A DNA stretch of 64,000 bases from Planctomycetota bacterium. GTDB taxonomy: Bacteria > Planctomycetota > J058 > J103. The stretch lies in contig BPJM01000006.1 of NCBI GenBank assembly GCA_026004615.1, positions 1 to 64,000 of the forward strand, written 5' to 3'. The notes beneath the pieces are model-generated. The model was not told the origin of the DNA and searched no databases. It saw only the letters and a program-made list of their open reading frames with translations. A program made the position numbers and the translations under genes. The first letter of the stretch is position 1. Each line of letters opens with the position of its first letter. Shown here one piece after another: positions 41,734 to 49,990 of the stretch.

Positions 41734-44700
41734 CTACTCGCCGGCGAGGAGGTCCTCGATGGCCGCCCGCAGCTTCGCGCGGGCAGCCGCTGGCACCGCA
41801 GCACCCGGCGCGGCAGGCTGCGGTTCCACCGCCCGGGTTGCAGCAGCCGCCCCCGGGCGGGGCTGCGACACTGCCTCCCCGCCGCGCGACGCCACGGGCG
41901 CCGGCCCCTGAGCCACCGCGCCGGGCGCGGCCGGTCCCTCGGCTCCGGGCTGCGCCGGCGGGGAAGACAACGCCCGCCAGCCCAGGTAGGCGGCCACCAC
42001 CACCACCGCTGCCAGCCCGGCGAACTTCAGCCACGAACCGCCCTGCGGCTGCGCGGCCGCCGCCGCACGCCGGTGCTCCAGCGCCGCCTGCCGGCGCGCC
42101 TCCTCCCGGCTCATGCTGCCGATCGCGACCGTGCGCCCGTCGTGGGAGCCGGACTCCGTACCTGCGGCGACCTCCGCCAGCGCTTGCTCCCGGCTCATGC
42201 CTCCGATCGCGACCGTGCGCCCGTCGCGGTGCGTGCCGGCGAGCTGCGGCGGCAGCGTGGTCTCGGCCGCTGCGGCGGGACGTTCGGCATCGGTCACTGC
42301 GTCGGCCGGCACCGCCGTGCGCATTGCCTCGGTGGCCGCGGCCTGCAGCCTGCCGGTGCTCTCGGCACCCATCTCGGAGGCGACCAGCTCCGTCGCCTGC
42401 TCGCGGCTCAACCCCGGCATGACCTCGGTCTTCGCCGTGCGCAGCGGCTCTGCCTCGGGCTTGCCGGGCTGGGGCGGCTCCGTTCCCTCCTCCTCCAGGC
42501 CGGCCATCACAGGTCGCGCGGGCTCGGTCGCCGCGTGCGCCAGCGGCGCGCCGCGCCCGGCGAGCTCCGCCGGCTCTTGCTCCTCCACCGCAGCCTGCGG
42601 CGCCAGCGGCTGTTCGCCGGTGCCCTCCGCGGAAGAAACGCCCGTGGCCAGCAACGGCGCCGCGAACTCGGCCTGCTCTTCACGCTCCTGCTCCGCGAAG
42701 TCGGGCACGCCGAACTGCATGGTCGCGGGACGGGCGGCGGGCTCGGCCTGCTCGCCCTCGCCCTCCTCCTCGGCCAGGAAGTCGGGCACGGCGAACTCCG
42801 CCGTCTTGTGCGGAGCCTCCTCCTGCTCCTCCTCGTCCTCCGCGAAGTCGGGCACGCCCAACTGCACGGTCGCGGGACGGGCGGCGGGCTCGGCCTGCTC
42901 GCCCTCGCCCTCCTCCTCGGCCAGGAAGTCGGGCACGGCGAACTCCGCCGTCTTGCGCGGAGCCTCCTCCTGCTCCTCCTCGTCCTCCGCGAAGTCGGGC
43001 ACGCCGAACTGCACGGTCGCGGGACGGGCGGCGGGCTCGGCCTGCTCGCCCTCGCCCTCCTCCTCGGCCAGGAAGTCGGGCACGGCGAACTCCGCCGTCT
43101 TGCGCGGAGCCTCCTCCTGCTCCTCCTCGTCCTCCGCGAAGTCGGGCACGCCGAACTGCACGGTCGCGGGACGGGCGGCGGGCTCGGCCTGCTCGCCCTC
43201 GCCCTCCTCCTCGGCCAGGAAGTCGGGCACGGCGAACTCCGCCGTCTTGCGCGGAGCCTCCTCCTGCTCCTCCTCGTCCTCCGCGAAGTCGGGCACGCCG
43301 AAGGCCGCGGTCGCACGCCGGGCCGCTCCTGCGCGCTCCTCGTCCTCCTCCTCGTCTTCGGGGCCGAAAGGAGGGCCCTGCAGCCGGACGGTGCCGGCCT
43401 CCGGCTCCTCGCTGAAATCGGGCTTGCCCATGCGGTCGGTCTCCGACAGCCGCCCCTCGGCAGCAGCCGGCGGCCGCGGCGCGAGCTCCCCGCCCTGCGC
43501 CTGCCCGGCACGCGCACCACCAGCCCGTCGCTGCCGCGCCGCCGGGGCGATCGCCTCCACCGCACCCGCCTCGGAGAAATCGATGGCGTCCAGCTTGTCG
43601 GTCCCGGTAGGGCCGAGCGCCGGCCCCGACTCGGCGAACTCCGGCATGCCGGCGAGCTTGTCGGTGCGCGTGCGGCCCTCGCCCTCCTCGGCACCGGCCG
43701 CCTGCGGCGCCGCCCGCTGCTCGGCCAGCGCCAGGCGCGCCGCGCTCGCGTCCAGCTCCACCCGCCGGCAGCGCAGGCGCACGCCTCGCTTGCGCTTGGA
43801 CTCGCAGATCTGCTCGGCTACGGCCGCCGCTGCTTGCAGCAGGCCGGGATACGCCTGAAGCTGGTCTGCCAGCCCCAGCGTCTCCAGCTGGCGCCGCGCC
43901 GCCTCCGAGAGCCCGTAGAAGAGCACCCGCCCCTTGCCGCCCCCAGCCGCCCGCTGGGCCTGGAGGATCGCGTCGAGCTCTTCCGGGCTCGGCGCTGGCA
44001 GCCCGCTCAGATCGACGAGCAGCCGCGTGGCGCCGCGCGCCAGCTGTCTCGCCACCTCGGCCGCCAGCCCGCTGACGCCCTCGGGCGCCGGCGCGATCGT
44101 CAGCAGGGTGGAGGTCGCAGCCATGGCGCGCTTGCCGGGCTTGTCGCCGCGCCGGTAAAAGACGAGCTCCTCGCCCTGCGCCTCCGCCAGCACGTACTCG
44201 CCGAAGGCGGTGCCGACCGCCGTCCCGGCAGCCGAGCCAGCGGCTGGGGCGGCGGGCGCGGCGCTGGCCCTGGCCGCCCCCGCGGCCGCGGGCGCGCTGC
44301 GCTCGACCTGCCCGGCCACCCAGCGCCGCACCGCCTCGAGCGCCTGCTCGCGGCTGGCGAAGCTGGGCGGCGCATCCGCCCCGGCGGCGAGCCACTCGCG
44401 CGCCGCCGCGGGTACGCGCGCCAGCACCGCGTAGCCGCCGCGCCGCCTGGCCGTCGCACAGGCGGCGCGCAGGTCGGCGGCCTGCTTCTCGTCGAGCTGC
44501 TCCAGCCCGCCCAGATCGATCACGAACGCCTTGAGATTCTTGCCGACGAGCTGCTGCAGCGTCGGGCGCACCTTGACGATGCCGTCCGCATCGGGGACCA
44601 GGACGACGCACTCGCGCGTGACCCCCTCCGGGCCCAGCCGCCGGTAGCCCTCGACGAATCCCGTCTCGGGGCGCTGGGCACCCAGGGTGACCTCATGCAC

Positions 44701-45162
44701 GTCGAGGGAGAGCGCCGGCAGCGCTCGCTGCCGCTGTTCGATGCGGCCGCGCAGCAGCTCCAGCGCGCCATCGAGGTCGTCGGCGTGCTGCAGCTCCACC
44801 TCCGGCTCCAGCGCCTCGAGCGCCGCCCGCACCTGCTGGCCCGCCCCGGCGAGCACGAGCTGTCCCCCCGCGCGCTCGCAGGCACGATGCGCCTCCACCA
44901 GCCCCCGTACCACGTCCGGCTCCAGCTGCTCGCAGCGGCTCAGGTCGAGCACGATGTGGTGCTTGCCCTGGTGCACCAGGGTCTCGGCCGCCCGGGTGAG
45001 CGGCCCGATGTCGTTGTCGTCGGCGAGCTCCACCGCGAAGGTGATCGCAATCGCCCCCTCGCCGAGCTGCAGCTTGTGCGTGTCCTCGCCGCCCGTCCCC
45101 TCGCCGACCGCCTCCGGCCGCAGGATCACGATCTCCTCAGGTTCCGCCAGGGGAACAGCCAT
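41734..45162 (-). CDS. triple STAS-like domain protein with 49-residue acidic motif repeats and a C-terminal membrane segment
   Basis: The product has 1142 residues. Residues about 33-135, 184-285 and 330-450 each look like a STAS domain (for example KHHIVLDLSRCEQLEPDVVRG and ATRLLVDLSGLPAPSPEEL), the fold of anti-sigma-factor antagonists. A long acidic region follows, with four 49-residue repeats that each hold KTAEFAVPDF and ATVQFGVPDF. Degenerate forms occur before them (TDKLAGMPEF, TDKLDAIDF, TDRMGKPDF). After a variable part with twin GRTVAIG(G/S)MSRE motifs comes one hydrophobic helix (WLKFAGLAAVVVVAAYLGW) and a Pro/Ala tail. The repeated Thr could be kinase targets or docking motifs. 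The protein looks like a membrane-tethered signalling scaffold. The start has GGAGAGG upstream. Confidence 0.75.
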   Translation of the reverse strand: MAVPLAEPEEIVILRPEAVGEGTGGEDTHKLQLGEGAIAITFAVELADDNDIGPLTRAAETLVHQGKHHIVLDLSRCEQLEPDVVRGLVEAHRACERAGGQLVLAGAGQQVRAALEALEPEVELQHADDLDGALELLRGRIEQRQRALPALSLDVHEVTLGAQRPETGFVEGYRRLGPEGVTRECVVLVPDADGIVKVRPTLQQLVGKNLKAFVIDLGGLEQLDEKQAADLRAACATARRRGGYAVLARVPAAAREWLAAGADAPPSFASREQALEAVRRWVAGQVERSAPAAAGAARASAAPAAPAAGSAAGTAVGTAFGEYVLAEAQGEELVFYRRGDKPGKRAMAATSTLLTIAPAPEGVSGLAAEVARQLARGATRLLVDLSGLPAPSPEELDAILQAQRAAGGGKGRVLFYGLSEAARRQLETLGLADQLQAYPGLLQAAAAVAEQICESKRKRGVRLRCRRVELDASAARLALAEQRAAPQAAGAEEGEGRTRTDKLAGMPEFAESGPALGPTGTDKLDAIDFSEAGAVEAIAPAARQRRAGGARAGQAQGGELAPRPPAAAEGRLSETDRMGKPDFSEEPEAGTVRLQGPPFGPEDEEEDEERAGAARRATAAFGVPDFAEDEEEQEEAPRKTAEFAVPDFLAEEEGEGEQAEPAARPATVQFGVPDFAEDEEEQEEAPRKTAEFAVPDFLAEEEGEGEQAEPAARPATVQFGVPDFAEDEEEQEEAPRKTAEFAVPDFLAEEEGEGEQAEPAARPATVQLGVPDFAEDEEEQEEAPHKTAEFAVPDFLAEEEGEGEQAEPAARPATMQFGVPDFAEQEREEQAEFAAPLLATGVSSAEGTGEQPLAPQAAVEEQEPAELAGRGAPLAHAATEPARPVMAGLEEEGTEPPQPGKPEAEPLRTAKTEVMPGLSREQATELVASEMGAESTGRLQAAATEAMRTAVPADAVTDAERPAAAAETTLPPQLAGTHRDGRTVAIGGMSREQALAEVAAGTESGSHDGRTVAIGSMSREEARRQAALEHRRAAAAAQPQGGSWLKFAGLAAVVVVAAYLGWRALSSPPAQPGAEGPAAPGAVAQGPAPVASRGGEAVSQPRPGAAAATRAVEPQPAAPGAAVPAAARAKLRAAIEDLLAGE
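42697..43288 (-). repeat. coding repeat: four 147-bp units in the STAS scaffold gene
   Basis: Near-identical 147-bp units start at 42697, 42844, 42991 and 43138 and the next unit edge is at 43285. Each encodes 49 residues with two T-x-(E/Q)-F-(A/G)-V-P-D-F motifs separated by acidic linkers. The very high DNA identity implies recent expansion or homogenisation. Confidence 0.95.
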
Positions 45163-45349
45163 CGATCCTCTCCTGCTGTGTCCGCCCTTCCGCCAGCGGT
45201 GCTCGCCCCCCGCCCCGTGGCCCCTGCCGGGGACATCCGCGCGCCGGCGCTCGCCTCACCATCCACAGTGTGCCGCAGGGCAGCACGCGCTGTCCAGTCA
45301 GCCGCCGGCGCCCCGCAGTGCGGGCCGCCGCGCCGACGGCCCGCCCTCT

Positions 45350-46828
45350 TCACGCGCCGCCGGGGCTCGGTACCAGCTCCCGATACAGCTTTTCGTACTG
45401 GGCCGCCGCGCGGGCCCACGACCAGTCGCGCCGCATGCCCCGCTGCACGACGCTGCGAAACAGACGGCGCTCGGGCCACAACGCCAGCGCCCGGGCCACC
45501 GCGTCGGCCAGTGCCTTCGGATCGGCGTCCTCGAACACGAACCCGGTCCCGCGCTCGGTCGCGTCGCGCCCGACCGGCTCGACCGTGTCGGCCAGCCCCC
45601 CGGTGCGCCGTACCACCGGCACGGTGCCATAGCGCATCGCCTGCATCTGGCTGAGGCCGCAGGGCTCGTAGCGCGAGGGCATGAGCAGCAGGTCCGCCCC
45701 GGCGAAGATGCGATGCGCCAGCGGCTCGTCGTAGCCGATCCGCACCACCATGCGCCCTGGGTACCGCTCGGCGCGCTGGTGCAATGCCCGCTCCAGCTCC
45801 GGCTCGCCGTGCCCCAGCACCACCAGGCCGACCCCGTGCGCCATGATCTCGTCGAGCGCCTCCAGCAACAGGTCGACCCCCTTCTGGTAGGCCAGGCGGG
45901 AGACCACCGCCAGCACCGGCGCCGCCTCCTCCACCGTCAGCCCCAGCTCGGCGCGCAGCGCCTGGCGGCATGCACGCTTGCCCCCCAGGTCCTCGACGTG
46001 GTAGGGGGCCGCCAGGTGCGGATCCCGCGCCGGGTCCCACTCCTCGAAGTCGATTCCGTTCAGGATGCCTACCAGGTCAGCACTGCGCGCGAGGAGCAAT
46101 CCCTCCAACCCGTAGCCATACGCCGGAGTGCAGATCTCGCGCGCGTAGGTGGGGGAGACCGTCGTGATGCGATCCGCATAGACGAGGCCTCCCTTGAGGA
46201 AGCAGACGTTGCCGTAGAACTCCAGCCGCTCGTGGGTGAACTGATCCCAGTCCAGCCCCGTGAGCGGCATCGCCTCGGCTGGAAACACACCCTGGTAGGC
46301 CAGATTGTGCACCGTGTGCACCACGGCCGCGCGGCGCGGCGGAGCCGGACGCGCCGCCCGCAGCAGCGCGGGCAGCAGCCCGGTCTGCCAATCGTGGGTG
46401 TGCACGAGGTCGAACGGCACGCCCTGCGCCGCGCGCGCCTCGCACAGCGCCCGCAGCGCATGGCAGAAAAAGCTGAAACGGAGCGCGTTGTCGGAAAAGT
46501 CGCGCCCGCCGGCACCATAGATGCCCTCGCGCTCGTACAGCGGCGGGCAGTCCACCAGGTAGACCGGCAGCCCGCGCCCGCAGCGGCCGGCCAGCACGGT
46601 GCCCACCAGCCGCTGCCGGCCCAGCTCGACCTGGACCGCCAGCACCGGCAACGGCGGCTGGAGCCCCAGAGCGTTCCAGCGGCGGCGCACCTCCCCATAC
46701 AGCGGAATCGCGGCCTCCACCTCCAGGTTGCGCGCGCGCAGCGCGCTCGCGAGCGCACCGGCCACCGCGCCCAGTCCGCCCGTCGCACACAGCGGCGCCA
46801 GCTCCGAGACCGCCCACAACACCCGCAT
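45350..46828 (-). CDS. glgA: glycogen/starch synthase, GT5 family
   Basis: A 492-residue GT-B enzyme that extends alpha-1,4-glucan from ADP-glucose (or UDP-glucose). Family motifs are clear: HTHDWQTGLLPALL, NGIDFEEWDP, VSRLAYQKGVDLLLEAL, and the catalytic-site stretch MPSRYEPCGLSQMQAMRYGTVPVVRRTGGLADTV. The N-terminal motif that is usually KTGGL appears as ATGGL (ELAPLCATGGLGAV): the lysine that contacts the ADP-glucose phosphate in characterised enzymes is Ala. The ATG at 46828 gives the expected start MRVLWAVSELAP. Neighbours on the same strand are the STAS scaffold gene downstream and an unknown TPR-like gene upstream; no other glycogen gene is present. Confidence 0.9.
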   Translation of the reverse strand: MRVLWAVSELAPLCATGGLGAVAGALASALRARNLEVEAAIPLYGEVRRRWNALGLQPPLPVLAVQVELGRQRLVGTVLAGRCGRGLPVYLVDCPPLYEREGIYGAGGRDFSDNALRFSFFCHALRALCEARAAQGVPFDLVHTHDWQTGLLPALLRAARPAPPRRAAVVHTVHNLAYQGVFPAEAMPLTGLDWDQFTHERLEFYGNVCFLKGGLVYADRITTVSPTYAREICTPAYGYGLEGLLLARSADLVGILNGIDFEEWDPARDPHLAAPYHVEDLGGKRACRQALRAELGLTVEEAAPVLAVVSRLAYQKGVDLLLEALDEIMAHGVGLVVLGHGEPELERALHQRAERYPGRMVVRIGYDEPLAHRIFAGADLLLMPSRYEPCGLSQMQAMRYGTVPVVRRTGGLADTVEPVGRDATERGTGFVFEDADPKALADAVARALALWPERRLFRSVVQRGMRRDWSWARAAAQYEKLYRELVPSPGGA

Positions 46829-47011
46829 GGCCCGCCACCCCGGTCCCCGTCTCGCTGTTCGGCGGGCGCCTTCGTGCGCCGCCACCCCGATGCGGTTCGC
46901 CGGCGCGCCCCCCCGCGCATCAGCCGAACCGCGGGGTGGGCCCGCAGGATACCTCCACCACGGGCGCAGGACCTGCCGCCCTCCGGGGGCGAGGACGCCC
47001 CCGCCACGGCC

Positions 47012-47836
47012 TCAGGGCCAGTCGCGCGCGCCGCCGCCCACGCGGCGCTGCAGCCGCTCCAGCTTCCGCCGCGCCTCGTGGTGCTCCGGATCGACCGACA
47101 CGCACCGCCGATAGGCACGCGCCGCATCCTCCAGGCGCGCGTCCAGCGCGAGCAACTCCGCCAGCACGTACGGCAGCCGCGCGTCCAGCGGCGCCAGCAA
47201 CGAGCCCAGCCGGACCGCGCGCCGGGCCTCGCGCCTGAGCCCCTGGGCGTGCGCGCGCAGCGCCGAGATGAGCAGCGCGTCCCGGGCGGGGCCGAAGCCC
47301 GGGTCGGCCTCGACCGCCAGCAGCAACCACTCCAGCGCCCGGCGGCGGTCCTCCTCCTCCAGCTCCGTGTGGCCGTCGTCCAGGTCGACCGCCCGCAGCC
47401 AGTCGCGCAGCGCGAAGAACGAGCCCGTCGCCGGATAACACGCGGGGGGCCTCGGAGCCGCATGACCGAGCGCCTGCGCAGTCAGCTCGGCCACCCGCTC
47501 GACGCTGGCGAACAGCGCCTCCGGTGGAAAGCGCAGCCGCCGCTCCAGCACCGGCGCCGGCGCGCCGGCCTCGACGAGCCACCACTGCCAGAGCACGCGC
47601 GGCGTCTGGGCGGGCGAAGGTCGCTCGGGCACCACCGCCACCCTGCCGGCCAGCAGCCACTCGCCGGGCCGGCCCCGCGGGGTTCCCTCGAGGTCGAGCC
47701 GGCAACACAGGCCCTGCACCTGGCGCAACCGCTCGTGGACCAGTGCCGGCAGGCGGCGGCCCCACGCGGCGAGCGACGGATCGCGCGGCGCCCGGCAGGC
47801 GAGCACCCGAAGCACCGTCGCCGCCCGCGCCGCCAC
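47012..47836 (-). CDS. hypothetical protein with C-terminal TPR-like helices
   Basis: The product has 274 residues from a GTG start. The first 150 residues look like a folded alpha/beta domain (LWQWWLVEAGAPAPVLERRL). The last 120 form helical pairs like tetratricopeptide repeats (RALEWLLLAVEADPGFGPARDALL, AARAYRRCVSVDPEHHEARRKL). No signal peptide or membrane segment is seen. It lies upstream of glgA on the same strand with a 183-bp gap and is divergent from the ThiF-like gene. Function unknown; TPRs suggest protein binding. Confidence 0.6.
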   Translation of the reverse strand: MAARAATVLRVLACRAPRDPSLAAWGRRLPALVHERLRQVQGLCCRLDLEGTPRGRPGEWLLAGRVAVVPERPSPAQTPRVLWQWWLVEAGAPAPVLERRLRFPPEALFASVERVAELTAQALGHAAPRPPACYPATGSFFALRDWLRAVDLDDGHTELEEEDRRRALEWLLLAVEADPGFGPARDALLISALRAHAQGLRREARRAVRLGSLLAPLDARLPYVLAELLALDARLEDAARAYRRCVSVDPEHHEARRKLERLQRRVGGGARDWP

Positions 47837-47956
47837 CGCATGCCTCCGAGTTCCGCGGCCGCCCTTGCCCGCGCGACCCCCCGCCGTGCCCCATCATAGG
47901 TGCGGGCACCGACAGCGGCAAACCGGCGCCGGCCCGGCGTGCTACACTCCGGGCGT

Positions 47957-48979
47957 ATGGAGCGCTACCTGCGGCAGATCGCCCTCGGTTGCCTGGGCGA
48001 GCAGGCACAGCGCCGCCTGGCGCGGGCGCGCGCCGTGGTCGTCGGCTGCGGCGCCACCGGCGGCGCGCTCGCCGAGCTGCTCGCGCGTGCGGGGGTGGGG
48101 CGGCTGCGGGTGATCGACCGCGACCTGGTGGACCGGACCAACCTCCAGCGCCAGCGGCTGTTCGACGACGCGGACGCGCGCGCCGCCCGCCCCAAGGCGC
48201 TGGCGGCGGCGGCGCGGCTGGAGGCGATCAATCCGGAGATCGAGATCGAGCCCGTGCTGGCCGACCTCAACCCGGCGAACGCGCGCGCGCTGCTCGGCGA
48301 CGCCGAGTGTGTGCTCGACGGTACGGACAACTTCGCAACCCGGCTGCTCATGAACGATGCGTGCATCGAGGCGGGCACGCCATGGGTGTACACCGGCGTG
48401 GTGGGCACGGTGGGGCACACCATGCCGATCGTACCGGGGCGCACCGCCTGCCTGCGCTGCTACCTCCCTGCGCCGCCGCCGCCGGGCGCCGTCCCGACCT
48501 GCGAGAGTGCAGGCGTTCTGGGCGCCGCGGTGGACGCGGTGGCGGGGTTTGCCGCCGCCGAGGCGATCAAGCTGCTCGCCGGTGCGCCCGACGCCGTGGT
48601 ACCGGGCCTGCTGGTGCTGGACGTGTGGGCTCGCCAGGTGCGGCGCATCGAGGTCCCGGCCGATCCGGACTGCCCGTGCTGCGGCGCGCGCCGCTTCGAG
48701 TTCCTGGCCGCCGGGACCGGCACCGCCGCGGCCGCGCTCTGCGGCCGCAACGCGGTCCACGTGCCGGCGCCGCCCGGGGCGCCCCCACCCGACTTCGCGG
48801 CGCTCGCCGCGCGGCTGGAGCGGGCCGGCCTCGAACCGATCCGCCTCGCCGAGCGGCTGCTCCGCTTCCGGGCCGGCGAGCTGGAGGTGTCGGTGTTTCC
48901 GGACGGCCGCGCCATCGTGCGAGGCACCGAGGACCCCGCCCGGGCCCGCGCGCTGTACAGCCGGTATCTCGGGGGCTGA
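47957..48979 (+). CDS. ThiF/MoeB/HesA-family E1-like adenylyltransferase
   Basis: The 340-residue protein has the Rossmann motif VVGCGATGG, the ATP-binding stretch VIDRDLVDRTNLQRQRLF with its catalytic Arg and Asp, and ECVLDGTDNFATRLLMNDAC. CLRCY and CPCC provide the two CxxC pairs that bind zinc. The C-terminal 80 residues (ALCGRNAVHV, then VFPDGRAIVRGTED) match the extension seen in many bacterial members. The family adenylates the C-terminus of a ubiquitin-like sulfur carrier (MoaD or ThiS). No partner carrier is encoded nearby, so thiamin, molybdopterin or another thiolation pathway cannot be chosen; a molybdopterin enzyme is encoded 10 kb away. A TGCTACACT extended -10-like element is 8-16 bases before the ATG, hinting at a very short leader. 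Confidence 0.85.
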   Translation: MERYLRQIALGCLGEQAQRRLARARAVVVGCGATGGALAELLARAGVGRLRVIDRDLVDRTNLQRQRLFDDADARAARPKALAAAARLEAINPEIEIEPVLADLNPANARALLGDAECVLDGTDNFATRLLMNDACIEAGTPWVYTGVVGTVGHTMPIVPGRTACLRCYLPAPPPPGAVPTCESAGVLGAAVDAVAGFAAAEAIKLLAGAPDAVVPGLLVLDVWARQVRRIEVPADPDCPCCGARRFEFLAAGTGTAAAALCGRNAVHVPAPPGAPPPDFAALAARLERAGLEPIRLAERLLRFRAGELEVSVFPDGRAIVRGTEDPARARALYSRYLGG

Positions 48980-49154
48980 ACAGGGGCGCGCGCCAGCCGG
49001 CGGCGCGGCCGCGCCGGGCGGGCGCACCAGCGCCGGCAGCGCCGCCACCGCCCCCGCCTCGTGGCCCGGGGTCCGCCCGGGCCACCGGTGCGGCTTGACA
49101 CCCCCCGCTGGCGGCTCGGATAATCCACCAGCGGGCGGCGGCGAGCGAAACCCG

Positions 49155-49889
49155 GTGCGCTACGCGATCATCAGCGACATCCACGGCAACCTGGAAGCGC
49201 TCGAGACCGTCCTCGCCCACATCGAGCAGGAAGGGGTCGAACAAGTCCTGTGCCTCGGTGACGTCGTCGGCTACAACGCCAACCCCAAGGAATGTCTGGA
49301 CCTGGTGCGCGCGCACTGCGCCGCGGTGATCCAGGGCAACCACGAGCGGATGGTGCTGGGCGAGGATCTCGACCTGGTCCACCCCTCCACCCGCCACGCC
49401 ATCGAATGGACCCGCCAGCAGCTCGACGCAGAAGACCTCGCCTACATCGCAGGCATGCCGGAGCGGCTCGAGTGGCAAGACGACATCCTGCTCGTGCACG
49501 GCTCGCCGCGCGACCGGGACGAATACATCCTGACCGCGGAGGCGCTGCGCGAGAACTTCCTCTATCTGCAGGAGCACTTCCCGCGCACGCGTATGTGCCT
49601 GTTCGGCCACAGCCATTTTCCCATGATCGTGGCGGTGCCCCAGCTGCACGCGCCGCTGCACGAGACGACCACGGTCAAGCTCGAGCCGGGCGCGGTGAGC
49701 CTCGTCAACCCGGGCAGCGTGGGCCAGCCGCGCGACGGCTGCCCGCTCGCCTCGTTCGCGATCTACGACACCGACGACCCCTCGGTGACCGTGGTGCGCT
49801 GCGCCTATCCGATCGTCAAGGCACAGCAGAAGGTACGGGCCGCCGGTCTGCACGAGCGGATCGCGCTGCGGCTGGGGCTCGGACGTTGA
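49155..49889 (+). CDS. calcineurin-like metallophosphoesterase
   Basis: The product has 244 residues. The two-metal phosphoesterase motifs are in order: SDIHGNLEAL near the start, LGDVVGYNANP, GNHERM, LVHGSPRDRDEY and FGHSHFPM. It belongs to the cytoplasmic YfcE/DUF2-type group of phosphodiesterases and phosphatases; the natural substrate is unknown. The start is GTG at 49155, giving MRYAIISDIHG, the usual N-terminus. The upstream purines (GGCGGCGGCGAGCG) are a weak ribosome binding site. It lies about 100 bp before the kinase gene on the same strand. Confidence 0.9.
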   Translation: MRYAIISDIHGNLEALETVLAHIEQEGVEQVLCLGDVVGYNANPKECLDLVRAHCAAVIQGNHERMVLGEDLDLVHPSTRHAIEWTRQQLDAEDLAYIAGMPERLEWQDDILLVHGSPRDRDEYILTAEALRENFLYLQEHFPRTRMCLFGHSHFPMIVAVPQLHAPLHETTTVKLEPGAVSLVNPGSVGQPRDGCPLASFAIYDTDDPSVTVVRCAYPIVKAQQKVRAAGLHERIALRLGLGR

Positions 49890-49990
49890 GGCGGCGCCCC
49901 CCCCGCGCGGCGTCAGCCGGCCGCGCAGCGCTCGAGTCGTTGTCCCTCCAGGACTTTGCACTCGCACGGTGACAGTGCGATCATCGGTGC

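Noticed and set aside
38692..45654. Plus-strand open frame of about 2300 codons opposite the repeat-protein genes
   Set aside because: It is antisense to genes with signal peptides and recognisable domains, and its protein is low-complexity Arg/Leu-rich. It is open because GC-rich antisense frames rarely contain stops.
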